DNA from: Parvibaculum sp.
Lineage (GTDB): Bacteria; Pseudomonadota; Alphaproteobacteria; Parvibaculales; Parvibaculaceae
NCBI RefSeq assembly: GCF_030694575.1
Contig: NZ_JAUYUS010000112.1
Coordinates: forward strand, 22,918-86,917
Direction: 5' to 3'
DNA length: 64,000 nt
Below are positions 9,274-18,590 of this stretch, piece by piece. The notes under the pieces were generated by a model, which worked only from the letters and a program-made list of their open reading frames with translations, made no database searches and was not told where the DNA came from. The number at the start of each line of letters is the position of its first letter. Within the stretch, counting starts at the first letter, position 1. Both the position numbers and the translations under genes were made by a program.

Positions 9274-10092
9274 ATGGGACAGGCGAACGGGCGGCAGAGC
9301 ATTTTCATCACAGGCGCGGCCTCGGGCATGGGGCTCGAGACGGCGCGGCTTTTTCATGCGAAGGGCTGGTTCGTCGGTTGTTTCGACGTCAACGGCGTCG
9401 GCCTTGCGGCGCTTGAAAAGGAACTCGGCCCCGACAATTGCTTCGTGCGCAAACTCGATGTTACCGACAAGGCAGCCTATGACGCCGTCGTCGCCGAATT
9501 CGGCGAGGCGACGGGCGGCAAGCTCGACCTCCTCTTCAACAATGCGGGCATCGGCAAGGGCGGGCTCTTCGAACAGATGCCGTTCGAGGACATCATGGCC
9601 GTGGTGAATGTGAATTTCGTCGGCGTGCTGAACGGGATTTATGCGGCGCTGCCGCTTCTGAAGGCGACGGAGAATTCGCTCTGCTTCACCACGTCCTCAT
9701 CCTCCGCCACCTACGGCATGCCGGGCATCGCCGTCTATTCGGCAACGAAGCATGCGGTGAAGGGGCTGACCGAAGCGCTCTCCATCGAATTCCGCCTGAT
9801 CGGCGTGCGCGCGGCGGATGTGTTGCCGGGTCTTATCGACACGCCGATCCTGCCGGAAGGCACGGCCGCGAACGCACCCAAGGAAGGCATGTTCCGCGCG
9901 ATCCCGCCGGTCGAGGTTGCGAAGGTCGTGTGGGAGGCTTACGGCTCGGACAAGTTGCACTGGTTCGTGCCGCCGGAGCTTGTGGAACTCGACAAGGCGG
10001 CGGGCAACGCGCCGGAGCTGGTGCGCGAGCAGATCGCGACGACGGGGCCCATCGCCGCGCTGTTCAAGGAAATGGAAGCCGCAAAGGGCTGA
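9274..10092 (+). CDS. SDR-family oxidoreductase
   Basis: A 272-aa classical short-chain dehydrogenase/reductase. The cofactor motif TGAASGMG is near residue 12, the NNAGIGKGG motif near residue 90, a Ser-rich catalytic-Ser region TTSSSSATYG follows, and the catalytic Tyr-Lys pair is in YSATKHAVKG. After the active site comes PGLIDTPIL. ATG 9274 is chosen over an upstream in-frame TTG because GGGAGG lies just before it and the Rossmann fold then starts at the usual position. Substrate cannot be read from sequence. It is convergent with the cell-wall hydrolase gene. Confidence 0.9.
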   Translation: MGQANGRQSIFITGAASGMGLETARLFHAKGWFVGCFDVNGVGLAALEKELGPDNCFVRKLDVTDKAAYDAVVAEFGEATGGKLDLLFNNAGIGKGGLFEQMPFEDIMAVVNVNFVGVLNGIYAALPLLKATENSLCFTTSSSSATYGMPGIAVYSATKHAVKGLTEALSIEFRLIGVRAADVLPGLIDTPILPEGTAANAPKEGMFRAIPPVEVAKVVWEAYGSDKLHWFVPPELVELDKAAGNAPELVREQIATTGPIAALFKEMEAAKG

Positions 10093-10109
10093 GCGCTTCG
10101 CCGGGCCGT

Positions 10110-10135
10110 ACCGAAGGTCAGGACTTACCTTCGGT
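10110..10135. terminator. Possible bidirectional hairpin between convergent genes
   Basis: A 9-bp inverted repeat, ACCGAAGGT and ACCTTCGGT, with an 8-nt loop lies between the SDR stop and the hydrolase stop and overlaps the latter. No strong U-tract follows, so termination is plausible but not certain. Confidence 0.4.
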
Positions 10136-10855
10136 GCGTGCCGGGCGATAGAAGATGTGACGGCCGATCTTCTTGACCTCCACCATGCTCGACGCCCAGT
10201 AAGGCTGCACATAGTCGGCGTGGTAGAACATGGCCGGGGCAAGCGTCGTGTCGATATCCCGGCCCATCGTCACATATTGCGCCGTGCGGCGCGCCTTCGC
10301 CCAGGCACGGCGTTCATTCGGCAGTTTGTTCAGCTTGCCGTCGCAGGTGAACGAGAACTGGCAGCCGGTCTTGCGGCTCGCGCCCTGATAGACGACGCCG
10401 CAAATGCTGTCCGGGTAGTTCGCCGAGCCGACGCGGTTGAGGATCACGCGCGCAACCGCGAGCTGGCCCTCGGTCGACTCGCCCCGCGCCTCGAAATAGA
10501 TGCCGGCGGCGAGGCAGCGGCGTTCCTCTTCCAGCATGCGTGCCTTCAGTTGCACCAGAGGCGTGTCCACGTCCATCGGCACGCCGGGCGAGGGAAGAAT
10601 GATGCTGGCGTTCTGCACATGGGCATCGAACATCTGACCGTCGCCCGCGAAGGCGCCCGCCAGATCGCGGCCGTGAGACGGCGCATAGGCGATCATGGGT
10701 GCTGCATTGCGGAGGGGTTCGACCTGCGGCGTCGGCGTCGCCATGGCGCTGAGAACGGTGCCTGAGACCACACCGAGGCACACGAGAGCCGCAGCCGTCT
10801 GGGCAGCACCGCCGACAATGTGGCCCAGGTCGAGCCATTGAAACAATTTACGCAT
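10118..10855 (-). CDS. Cell wall hydrolase, SleB/CwlJ type (Hydrolase_2)
   Basis: A 245-aa exported peptidoglycan hydrolase. The N-terminus carries a membrane segment (about residues 14-37, VGGAAQTAAALVCLGVVSGTVL) that may be a signal anchor. The C-terminal Hydrolase_2 domain (about 108-235) shows AAGIYFEARGES with the catalytic Glu, VARVILNRV, YPDSICGVVYQ, CQFSFTCDG and APAMFYHADYVQPYW. Homologues in non-sporulating alphaproteobacteria act in peptidoglycan remodelling, not spore germination. The gene stands alone and is preceded by a long AT-richer leader region. Confidence 0.9.
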   Translation of the reverse strand: MRKLFQWLDLGHIVGGAAQTAAALVCLGVVSGTVLSAMATPTPQVEPLRNAAPMIAYAPSHGRDLAGAFAGDGQMFDAHVQNASIILPSPGVPMDVDTPLVQLKARMLEEERRCLAAGIYFEARGESTEGQLAVARVILNRVGSANYPDSICGVVYQGASRKTGCQFSFTCDGKLNKLPNERRAWAKARRTAQYVTMGRDIDTTLAPAMFYHADYVQPYWASSMVEVKKIGRHIFYRPARTEGKS

Positions 10856-11311
10856 CGTTCTCTAAACCGTCTGCTTTGTTGTTCTTGCAGTCCCCTAGGC
10901 GTCCCCTTTAGGGAAATCGCCCGGCTCCTTTGGGGGAGCCTTTTCGAGGCCTGTCGGACAGCACCGCTATAAACGTGCCAGAGCCCGATGCCGCATCGAC
11001 ACCTGGGCAATCACTACCCGTTAATCAGTGAAACGGAGGTAGCATGTGGATTCCGGCGCAACAATGTCCGAATTGCGGCAGTATTAGCGCGGAATGCTAT
11101 GTCGTTGAGTAACAAGGGCTTTTACGGTGCGACAAAATGTAATGCAGTGTGATTATGGGTTATGTGCACGTGGTTAAATCGTGCCCCACGTCGCATTTCA
11201 CACGACTCAAAGCGTTAATGAAATTGACTCAATTTCGTCATATATATTAATGCTCCGTACACGTTTTATCCCGATACGGGACAATCCGCATACGGAAAAT
11301 AGCGTCGAGGC
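10856..11311. other. Long intergenic region upstream of the cell wall hydrolase
   Basis: About 456 bp between the end of ppdK and the hydrolase start with no convincing gene. The hydrolase-proximal part holds stem-forming stretches (CCCTTTAGGG, and GGCTCC facing GGAGCC near 10923-10940) that would lie in the mRNA leader. The distal part is AT-rich for this genome and contains the inverted repeat GAAATTG-ACT-CAATTTC (11220-11236) with a GANTC site at its centre and another at 11203. A small plus-strand frame at 11181-11399 runs into ppdK and lacks a ribosome site, so it is not called. Confidence 0.5.
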
Positions 11312-14011
11312 TCAGGCCGTGCCGCTTCCCTGCGCGGTGCCTCCCGCAACTGCGAGCGCCGATTGTGCGGCTGCGAGACGGGCGATCGGCACGCGATAGG
11401 GCGAGCAGGAGACGTAGGTGAGGCCGATCTCCTCGCAGAAAGCGATGGATGCCGGGTCGCCGCCATGTTCGCCGCAGATGCCGAGCTTGATATCGGGCCG
11501 CGCCGCCCTTCCCCGCTCCGCCGCGATGCGGACGAGCTCACCCACGCCGTCGATATCGAGCGAAACGAAGGGGTCCTGCGTCAGGATTTTCTTGCCCAGA
11601 TAGTCGTTCATGAACTGTGCGGCGTCGTCGCGGCTGATGCCGAAGGTCGTCTGCGTCAGATCGTTGGTGCCGAATGAAAAGAATTCCGCCGACGAAGCGA
11701 TTTCACGCGCCATCAGCGCCGCGCGCGGCAGCTCGATCATCGTGCCGACGGAATAGGCGAGTTTCACGCCCTGCTCCTTCTCGACCAGCGCCGCCACGGC
11801 AACGATGCGCGTCTTCAGGAAGTCGAGTTCGGCCTTCATGCCGACCAGCGGGATCATGATTTCAGGGATCACGGATGCGCCCGTCTCCTTCGCGGCGAGA
11901 AGCGCGCCTTCGAAGATCGCCCGCGCCTGCATTTCGTAAATCTCGGGATACGAAATGCCGAGGCGGCAGCCGCGATGACCGAGCATCGGGTTCGTCTCCG
12001 CGAGGTCGGCGAGGCGGCGCGCCAGCTTGTCGGCCGGAATGCCGGTGTCCTTCGACACCTGCGCGATTTCCTCTTCGCCCTTCGGCAGGAATTCGTGCAG
12101 CGGCGGATCGAGCAGGCGGATCGTCACGGGCAGCCCTTGCATGATCTCGAAGAGCTGGCGGAAATCGTCGCGCTGCATCGGCAGGATTTTTTCAAGCGGC
12201 GCGACGCGGCCCTTCGGATCGTCGGCAAGGATCATCTGCCGCACGGCGACGATGCGATCCTCGTCGAAGAACATGTGCTCGGTACGGCAGAGACCGATGC
12301 CTTCGGCGCCGAACTTCCGCGCCGTCTCCGCGTCGTGCGGCGTCTCGGCATTGGTGCGCACCTCCATGCGGCGGTGCTTGTCCGCCCATGTCATCAGCGT
12401 CGCGAAATCGCCGGAGAGTTCGGGTTGCAGCGTCGGGATCTCGCCTTTGAGAACCTGTCCCGTCGAGCCGTCCACCGTGACGATGTCGCCCTTCTTCACG
12501 GTGACGCCCGCGGCGGTGAAAGTCTCGGTCTTGTAGTCGATGCGGATGGAGCCCGCGCCGGAGACGCAAGGCCGCCCCATGCCGCGCGCGACGACGGCCG
12601 CGTGGCTCGTCATGCCGCCGCGCGTCGTCAGGATCGCGACGGCGGAGTGCATCCCGTTGATGTCTTCCGGGCTCGTCTCGACGCGCACGAGCACGACATC
12701 CTTGCCCGCCTGCCGCATGGCGGCGGCTTCGTCGGAATTGAAGACGACCGCGCCCGAGGCCGCGCCGGGCGATGCGGGCAGGCCCGTCGCCAGAACATCG
12801 CGCGGCGCGTCGGGGTCGAGCGTCGGATGCAGCAACTGGTCGAGCGAGGCGGGATCGACGCGGCCGATGGCCGTTTTCTCGTCGATGAGCCCCTCGCCCA
12901 CCATCTCGACGGCGATCTTCAATGCCGCTTTCGCCGTGCGCTTGCCCGCGCGCGTCTGCAGCATCCAGAGCTTGCCTTCCTGCACCGTGAATTCGACATC
13001 CTGCATGTCGCGGTAATGCTTCTCCAGGCGCTCGAACACGGCGGCGAGTTCGGTGAAGGCGGCGGGCATCGCTTCTTCCATCGAGGGCTTCTTGTCGTTG
13101 CCTTCGAGGCGCGCCTTTTTGGTCAGGCTTTGCGGCGTGCGGATACCGGCGACCACGTCCTCGCCTTGAGCGTTCACAAGGAACTCGCCGTAATAGGCTT
13201 TCTCGCCGGTCGAGGGATTGCGCGTGAAGGCGACGCCGGTCGCGCTCGTGTCGCCCATATTGCCGAACACCATCGCCTGGATGTTGACGGCGGTGCCCCA
13301 GCTTTCGGGAATGTTGTGCAGGCGGCGATAGGTTTCCGCGCGGCGGTTGCGCCACGAGCCGAAGACCGCGTCGATCGCGCCCCAGATCTGTTCGTTCACA
13401 TCCTGCGGGAAGGGCTTGCCCAGTTCTTCCTGCACGCGCTCCTTGTAGCGCGCGATGACGTTCTTCCAGTCGTCGGCGGAAAGCTCCGTGTCGAGCGCGT
13501 ATTCCTGCTCTTCCTTGAAATACTCCAGTATCTCTTCGAAGTTGTGATGCTCGACCCCGAGCACCACGTCGGAATACATCGAGATGAAGCGGCGATAGCT
13601 GTCATAGGCGAAGCGTTCGTCGCCCGCGCGCTTGCCGAGGCCCGCCGCCGTCTCGTCGTTGAGGCCGAGGTTCAGCACCGTGTCCATCATGCCCGGCATG
13701 GAGGCGCGCGCGCCGGAGCGCACGGAAACGAGGAGCGGGTTCGCGGGATCGCCGAAATGCGCGCCGACCGACGCGCCGATATCGGCGAGCGCCTTCTCGA
13801 CCTGTTCCTTCAGTCCGGCGGGGAAGGCACGGTCGTTTTCATAAAAGGCGGTGCAGACTTCCGTGGTGATGGTGAAGCCGGGCGGCACCGGCAGACCGAT
13901 ATTCGACATCTCGGCGAGGTTCGCGCCCTTGCCGCCCAGCAGATCGCGCAACGACGCCGCGCCTTCCGCCTTGCCGTCACCGAAGGAATAAACCCACTTC
14001 TTCTCAGCCAT
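11312..14011 (-). CDS. ppdK: Pyruvate, phosphate dikinase
   Basis: An 899-aa enzyme that interconverts pyruvate, ATP and Pi with phosphoenolpyruvate, AMP and PPi. An N-terminal nucleotide-binding domain (LGGKGANLAEMSNIGLPVPPGF; SGARASMPGMMDTVLNLG) is followed by a central swivelling domain with the phospho-His in GGMTSHAAVVARGMGRPCVSG (about residue 460) and a C-terminal PEP/pyruvate barrel (EGIGLCRTEHMFF, FSFGTNDLTQTTFG, GICGEHGGDPASI, and the catalytic Cys region YVSCSPYRVPIARLAAAQ). Length is normal for the bacterial enzyme. It provides reversible entry to gluconeogenesis from pyruvate. Confidence 0.97.
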   Translation of the reverse strand: MAEKKWVYSFGDGKAEGAASLRDLLGGKGANLAEMSNIGLPVPPGFTITTEVCTAFYENDRAFPAGLKEQVEKALADIGASVGAHFGDPANPLLVSVRSGARASMPGMMDTVLNLGLNDETAAGLGKRAGDERFAYDSYRRFISMYSDVVLGVEHHNFEEILEYFKEEQEYALDTELSADDWKNVIARYKERVQEELGKPFPQDVNEQIWGAIDAVFGSWRNRRAETYRRLHNIPESWGTAVNIQAMVFGNMGDTSATGVAFTRNPSTGEKAYYGEFLVNAQGEDVVAGIRTPQSLTKKARLEGNDKKPSMEEAMPAAFTELAAVFERLEKHYRDMQDVEFTVQEGKLWMLQTRAGKRTAKAALKIAVEMVGEGLIDEKTAIGRVDPASLDQLLHPTLDPDAPRDVLATGLPASPGAASGAVVFNSDEAAAMRQAGKDVVLVRVETSPEDINGMHSAVAILTTRGGMTSHAAVVARGMGRPCVSGAGSIRIDYKTETFTAAGVTVKKGDIVTVDGSTGQVLKGEIPTLQPELSGDFATLMTWADKHRRMEVRTNAETPHDAETARKFGAEGIGLCRTEHMFFDEDRIVAVRQMILADDPKGRVAPLEKILPMQRDDFRQLFEIMQGLPVTIRLLDPPLHEFLPKGEEEIAQVSKDTGIPADKLARRLADLAETNPMLGHRGCRLGISYPEIYEMQARAIFEGALLAAKETGASVIPEIMIPLVGMKAELDFLKTRIVAVAALVEKEQGVKLAYSVGTMIELPRAALMAREIASSAEFFSFGTNDLTQTTFGISRDDAAQFMNDYLGKKILTQDPFVSLDIDGVGELVRIAAERGRAARPDIKLGICGEHGGDPASIAFCEEIGLTYVSCSPYRVPIARLAAAQSALAVAGGTAQGSGTA

Positions 14012-14063
14012 CGCACTCGCCTTTGGTTTGAGCCTTTGTCCGGACCGCCAAGCCCAAACAACC

Positions 14064-14149
14064 TGTCTTGCCCGGACTTGATCCGGGCATCCAGGGCCGT
14101 TTGCTCAGAGCTTTGTTACCCTGGATTGCCGGGTCAAGCCCGGCAAAGA
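14064..14149. repeat. REP-like inverted repeat pair
   Basis: Two palindromic units face each other: CCCGGACTTGATCCGGG within 14064-14096 and CCGGGTCAAGCCCGG within 14118-14149. Each forms a hairpin alone, and CATCCAGGG pairs with CCCTGGAT to close a larger stem. This is a common alphaproteobacterial REP-like arrangement in the gap between ppdK and glyS and may also help terminate glyS transcription. Confidence 0.75.
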
Positions 14150-14171
14150 CGAACATAGGAAAGCCGGGGGC

Positions 14172-16346
14172 CTACCCCTCGACCTTCGAAAAATCCGCGA
14201 CCTCGTGCAAGGCCGCGCGAATCTGCGCCAGAAGCTTCAGCCGGTTCGCGCGGAGCTTTGCGTCGTCGGCATTCACCGTCACCTTCTCGAAGAAGGCATC
14301 GACGGGCGCGCGGAGCTTCGCAAGCGCCGACATGGCGGCGGCGAAGTCTTCCCTGGCGACGGCGGCTTTCGCCTCCGTCGTCGCGGCTTCGATGGCGGCG
14401 CCCAGCGCCTTTTCCTCGTCCTGCGCGAAGAGCGATGCGTCCGGCGCGGCGTTAAACGCGCCCTCGCCGTCCTTCTTCTCTTCGATGCGAAGAATGTTCA
14501 CCGCACGCTTGTAGCCCGCGAGCAAGTTCTTGCCGTCCTCGGTCGCCAGAAACTCCGACAGCGCCTCGACGCGCTTCACGATGAGGACAAGATCGTCCTG
14601 GACTTGGCCAAGCTCGTTCAATGAGAATACTGCGTCGACGAGATCATGCCTTGCCCCACGATCACGCAAATAGACTTTCAGGCGGTCGGCGAAGAAGGCG
14701 AGAAGATCATGGACCATGAGCTCCACGCCACTGGGATACGATGGGTCGACGATTACATCCTCACCGCTGAATTCCATCGCGGTTGCCAGCTTTCCTTGTG
14801 TCAGCCAGCTCTGAAAACTCAAACCCCGGAGACTCCATTGCACAGCTTCCGCCACAACTATCCTTAGAAGCGGAACTCTAAGTTCACCTTCCAGAATAAT
14901 GCGAATGATACCGAGAGCGGCGCGACGTAGTGCGTAAGGATCCTTCGAGCCCGTTGGCTTCTCCTCGATGACCCAAAAACCGACAAGCGTGTCGACCTTG
15001 TCGGCGAGCGCAACTGCCTTGCCAAGCGGCGTCGAGGGCACGTCGTCGGTGGGACCGACGGGCGAATAATGCTCTGCGATAGCGTGGGCGATGCCGTCGT
15101 CGAGTCCGTCATTGCGTGCATAGTAGGCGCCCATGAGGCCCTGCAGTTCCGGGAACTCGCCGACCATGCCGGTGGTGAGGTCGGCCTTGGCGAGTTCGCC
15201 TGCGACACGCGCCTTTTCTGCCGCGGCACCTCGGACGAAAGGCGCAAGCGACTTGGCGAGCTTGCCGATGCGCATGGCCTTGTCGTGCACCGTGCCGAGC
15301 TTCGCGTGGAAGACGACCTCTTGCAGCTTCGGCAGACGGCTCGTCAGCGTCTGCTTGCGATCCTGATCCCAGAGGAAGCGCGCATCGGCGAAGCGGGCGC
15401 GGAGGACGCGCTCGTTGCCGTTGACGATGGCCTTGCCGCCGTCTTCCGCTTCGAGGTTGGCGATCACGACGAAGCGCGGCGCGAGCTTCCCCGTCTTGTC
15501 ATGGAGCGCAAAATATTTCTGGTTCGCGCGCATGGTGCTGGTCAGCACTTCCTGCGGCACGGACATGAATTCGTCGTCGATGCGGCCGATCAGCGGCACG
15601 GGCCATTCGACAAGGCCCGCCACTTCATGCAGCAGCGCCTCGTCCTCGACCAGCACGAGACCTTCGGCCTCCGCCAGCGCCCTTGCGCCATCATGGATGA
15701 AATGCGCGCGCTTCGCCGGGTCGAGCACGACCTTCGCATCGAGCAGTTTCATCTCGTAGTCGGCAAAATCCGTCACCGCGAAAGCATCCGGCGCCATGAA
15801 GCGGTGACCGCGCGTCGCGTTGCCGGATTTGATGCCGTCGATCTCGAAATTCACCACCTTGCCGCCGAGCAGGCAGAGGATCGAATGCAGCGGCCGCACC
15901 CAGCGCAACGTGCCGGCGCCCCAGCGCATCGACTTCGGCCAGGGGAAGGCGCGGATGACGGCGGGGACGATTTCGGCGATCAGCGCGCCCGTGTCGCGGC
16001 CCTGTCTCTCGGTGACGGCGACATAGAAGGCGCCCTTCTTGTCTTCCCGCACCGTCGCTTCGTCGATGCTCGCGAGGCCCGCCGCGCGCAGGAAGCCGTC
16101 GATCGCCTGTTGCGGCGCGCCGACTTTCGGGCCCTTTCGCTCTTCCTTCACATCCGGCGTCTTGTCGGGCAGTCCGTCGATCACCAGCGTCAACCGGCGC
16201 GGCGTCGCGAAGGCGCGTGCATTCCTGCCCTCGACACCTGCCGCCTTCAGCGCGTCGGTGACGAGACGCACGAGGTCCTCGCCCGCACGCTTCTGCATGC
16301 GGGCCGGGATTTCCTCGGAGAAAAGTTCGAGAAGCAGCTCGCTCAT
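14172..16346 (-). CDS. glyS: Glycyl-tRNA synthetase beta subunit
   Basis: A 724-aa beta chain of the heterotetrameric bacterial glycyl-tRNA synthetase, needed for tRNA recognition. Signatures include [18 protein letters not shown] at the start, [75 protein letters not shown] and the C-terminal anticodon-binding-like region. The start overlaps the glyQ stop by four bases, so the two are translationally coupled. A segment encoded by about 14650-14940, between [11 protein letters not shown] and [11 protein letters not shown], is visibly lower in GC and looks like an insertion in a variable region. Confidence 0.96.
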   Translation of the reverse strand: MSELLLELFSEEIPARMQKRAGEDLVRLVTDALKAAGVEGRNARAFATPRRLTLVIDGLPDKTPDVKEERKGPKVGAPQQAIDGFLRAAGLASIDEATVREDKKGAFYVAVTERQGRDTGALIAEIVPAVIRAFPWPKSMRWGAGTLRWVRPLHSILCLLGGKVVNFEIDGIKSGNATRGHRFMAPDAFAVTDFADYEMKLLDAKVVLDPAKRAHFIHDGARALAEAEGLVLVEDEALLHEVAGLVEWPVPLIGRIDDEFMSVPQEVLTSTMRANQKYFALHDKTGKLAPRFVVIANLEAEDGGKAIVNGNERVLRARFADARFLWDQDRKQTLTSRLPKLQEVVFHAKLGTVHDKAMRIGKLAKSLAPFVRGAAAEKARVAGELAKADLTTGMVGEFPELQGLMGAYYARNDGLDDGIAHAIAEHYSPVGPTDDVPSTPLGKAVALADKVDTLVGFWVIEEKPTGSKDPYALRRAALGIIRIILEGELRVPLLRIVVAEAVQWSLRGLSFQSWLTQGKLATAMEFSGEDVIVDPSYPSGVELMVHDLLAFFADRLKVYLRDRGARHDLVDAVFSLNELGQVQDDLVLIVKRVEALSEFLATEDGKNLLAGYKRAVNILRIEEKKDGEGAFNAAPDASLFAQDEEKALGAAIEAATTEAKAAVAREDFAAAMSALAKLRAPVDAFFEKVTVNADDAKLRANRLKLLAQIRAALHEVADFSKVEG

Positions 16347-17236
16347 TCCGCGCCCCCCGCCGGCGTCTTCAGCCAGGCTTCGGCGCAGGCTTTCGCCAGC
16401 GCGCGGACGCGGCCGATATAGGCCTGCCGTTCGGTGACCGAGATCACGCCGCGCGCATCGAGCAGATTGAAATTGTGGCTCGCCTTGATGACCTGGTCAT
16501 AGGCCGGCAGCGTCAGCGGCGTGTCGCGATCCAGAAGCGCGGCGCATTCCTTCTCCGCGTCCTCGAAATGACGGAACAGCATTTCCGTGTTCGCCGCCTC
16601 GAAGTTGTGCGCGGAATATTCGACCTCCGCCTGATGGAAGACGTCGCCATAGGTGACGCGGTCGGCACCCGTCGCGCCGTTGAAGTCGAGTTCGTAGCCG
16701 TTATCGACGCCCTGGATGTACATGGCGAGGCGTTCGAGGCCGTAGGTGAGTTCGCCGGAGACGGGCGAGCAGTCGAAGCCGCCGACCTGCTGGAAATAGG
16801 TGAACTGCGAGACTTCCATGCCGTCGCACCAGACTTCCCAGCCCAGCCCCCAGGCGCCCAGCGTCGGGCTTTCCCAGTCGTCCTCGACGAAGCGGATGTC
16901 GTGGTTCCGCGCATCGACGCCCAGCTCTTCGAGGCTTTCGAGATAAAGCTCCTGAAGATTGTCCGGGTTCGGCTTCAGGATCACCTGAAACTGGTAATAG
17001 TGCTGGAAGCGGTTCGGGTTCTCGCCATAGCGGCCGTCCGTCGGGCGGCGCGAGGGCTGCACATAGGCCGCCTTCCAGGGCTTGGGGCCGAGCGCGCGCA
17101 AGGTCGTCGCCGGATGAAACGTGCCCGCGCCCATCGACATGTCGTAGGGCTGCAGGATGACGCAGCCCTGCCGCGCCCAATAGGCCTGCAGTTTCAGGAT
17201 CAAAGACTGAAATGAATTGTCGGGCTTCGCCGTCAT
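16343..17236 (-). CDS. glyQ: Glycyl-tRNA synthetase alpha subunit
   Basis: A 297-aa class II aminoacyl-tRNA synthetase catalytic subunit that activates glycine. Hallmarks are [63 protein letters not shown] (motif 2 region), [25 protein letters not shown], and [15 protein letters not shown] (motif 3). Length is standard. It is first in the glyQ-glyS pair and reads toward glyS. Confidence 0.97.
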   Translation of the reverse strand: MTAKPDNSFQSLILKLQAYWARQGCVILQPYDMSMGAGTFHPATTLRALGPKPWKAAYVQPSRRPTDGRYGENPNRFQHYYQFQVILKPNPDNLQELYLESLEELGVDARNHDIRFVEDDWESPTLGAWGLGWEVWCDGMEVSQFTYFQQVGGFDCSPVSGELTYGLERLAMYIQGVDNGYELDFNGATGADRVTYGDVFHQAEVEYSAHNFEAANTEMLFRHFEDAEKECAALLDRDTPLTLPAYDQVIKASHNFNLLDARGVISVTERQAYIGRVRALAKACAEAWLKTPAGGAE

Positions 17237-17400
17237 TTTGGCCTGTCGCGTGTCGCGCCTCTCAGGCTCGGCTCAGCATGCGGGCCGGGCGGCGGGCGCC
17301 GCCCCTGAAGGCGCGCGCAAGGTAGCCGCCAGCCCCCTTAGGGTCAAGCAAGCGGATTTGCCGCCAAGCGACGGGAATCACAGGATATTCAGGGCCGCGC

Positions 17401-17601
17401 TCAGCGGTCGCGGCGGCTGTGCTCCGGCACGTAGATGCCGTCGCCGGCATCGCGCAGCGTGCCGAGATCGCGCGGCTCTACCCGGCGGTGGCTTCGCGCG
17501 CGGGCGAAAGCCTCGCGCTGGCGTTCGGCCGCGCGGGTCAGGGCATTGTAGGCCGCATAGCAGGCCGCGATGAACACGGCTGCAAAGACGATCTTCGTCA
17601 T
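17401..17601 (-). CDS. Small single-pass membrane protein, hypothetical
   Basis: A 66-aa protein with one hydrophobic segment at residues 4-20 (IVFAAVFIAACYAAYNA) followed by an Arg-rich cytoplasmic-type tail (RAAERQREAFARARSHRRVEPRDLGTLRD). An ATG start and a short gap from the S49 peptidase gene upstream (45 nt) fit a co-transcribed minus-strand gene. I do not recognise the family. The 164 bp between it and glyQ hold nothing identifiable. Confidence 0.5.
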   Translation of the reverse strand: MTKIVFAAVFIAACYAAYNALTRAAERQREAFARARSHRRVEPRDLGTLRDAGDGIYVPEHSRRDR

Positions 17602-17646
17602 GTCATCGTCCTCTCAACTACCGGAACTCATGCCCCGGACACCCCA

Positions 17647-18549
17647 TTAAAGGCCAAAACGGCCCCAAAGGGAACGCCTCTCGGCTGCGGCGATCAGTCC
17701 CTCGCCTATTTGTGATGCGAATCCGGCCCCGAAACCCTGAAAAGCGCCGTCGAATCGGCTGGAAGCGATGCCGCCGCCGGGCCGCCACCAGGGCGTGCGC
17801 GGCGAGACGAGCTTCAGCTTCACGTCCTTGCCGAAGAGGTCGCGCATCTTGCCCCGGAGGTCGGCCACCCCGTCGATGAGGCCGCGTTCGAGCGCGCCGG
17901 ACGCCGCCCAGAACTCGCCGGAGAAGATCGCCGGGTCGTCGGCCTTGAGGCGTTCGCCGCGCGCGTCCCGCACGAGCTTCTTGAAGTTCTCGTGGACATC
18001 GAGCTGCAGCGCGAGGAGCCGCTTCACGTCCTCTTCCTTTTCCGGCTGGAAGGGATCGAGCATCGCCTTGCTCTCGCCGGCCGTGTGGACGCGGCGCTCG
18101 ACGCCGAGCTTGTCGATCAGGCCGGTGAAACCGAAGCCCGCCGAGACGACGCCGATCGAGCCCACGATCGAGCTTTCATCGGCATAAATCTCGTCGGCCG
18201 CGCAGGCGATCATGTAGCCGCCCGACGCCGCCACGTCTTCGGCGAAGGCGTAGACCGGCAGGCTCTTCTCCTCCGCCAGCGCGCGGATGCGCTTGTAGAT
18301 GAGCGAGGACTGCACCGGCGAGCCGCCGGGCGAATTGACGATCAGCGCCACCGCCTTCACGCCGCGCATGGAGAAGGCCGCTTCGAGCGGCCCGGCGACA
18401 CCCGCGAGGTTGAGCCCGCCGCGCAGCGGTTGCGATGGGCCGATGGTGCCCGAAAGCCGCACCACGGCGACCACCGGCTTCGGCTGCCAGTCCGGCGCGA
18501 TGCGGGTACGGAGAGGGCTCGGGAGATAGGGAGCGATGAGGTTTTTCAT
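17647..18549 (-). CDS. S49-family signal peptide peptidase (SppA/SohB-like)
   Basis: A 300-aa single-domain serine peptidase of the S49 family, which cleaves remnant signal peptides and membrane-associated peptides. From ATG 18549 the nucleophile is Ser109 in VAASGGYMIACAADEIYAD, and the general base is likely Lys161 in GESKAMLDPF. The 52-residue spacing matches the Ser-Lys dyad of single-domain bacterial SppA. LIVNSPGGSP and GSIGVVSAGF are further family markers. There is no clear N-terminal membrane segment, so it may be cytoplasmic-membrane-associated or soluble. An in-frame TTG at 18585 is an alternative start. It lies directly downstream of the TrmN6-like gene. Confidence 0.88.
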   Translation of the reverse strand: MKNLIAPYLPSPLRTRIAPDWQPKPVVAVVRLSGTIGPSQPLRGGLNLAGVAGPLEAAFSMRGVKAVALIVNSPGGSPVQSSLIYKRIRALAEEKSLPVYAFAEDVAASGGYMIACAADEIYADESSIVGSIGVVSAGFGFTGLIDKLGVERRVHTAGESKAMLDPFQPEKEEDVKRLLALQLDVHENFKKLVRDARGERLKADDPAIFSGEFWAASGALERGLIDGVADLRGKMRDLFGKDVKLKLVSPRTPWWRPGGGIASSRFDGAFQGFGAGFASQIGEGLIAAAERRSLWGRFGL

Positions 18550-18590
18550 AAGACCATAGATAGGAGGGCGGCACGCCTGCGGCAAGAAGC

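Noticed and set aside
11181..11399. 72-aa plus-strand frame
   Set aside because: No ribosome site, overlaps the ppdK end on the other strand, no recognisable sequence.
11975..14158. 727-aa plus-strand frame opposite ppdK
   Set aside because: Antisense shadow; the minus strand carries complete pyruvate phosphate dikinase.
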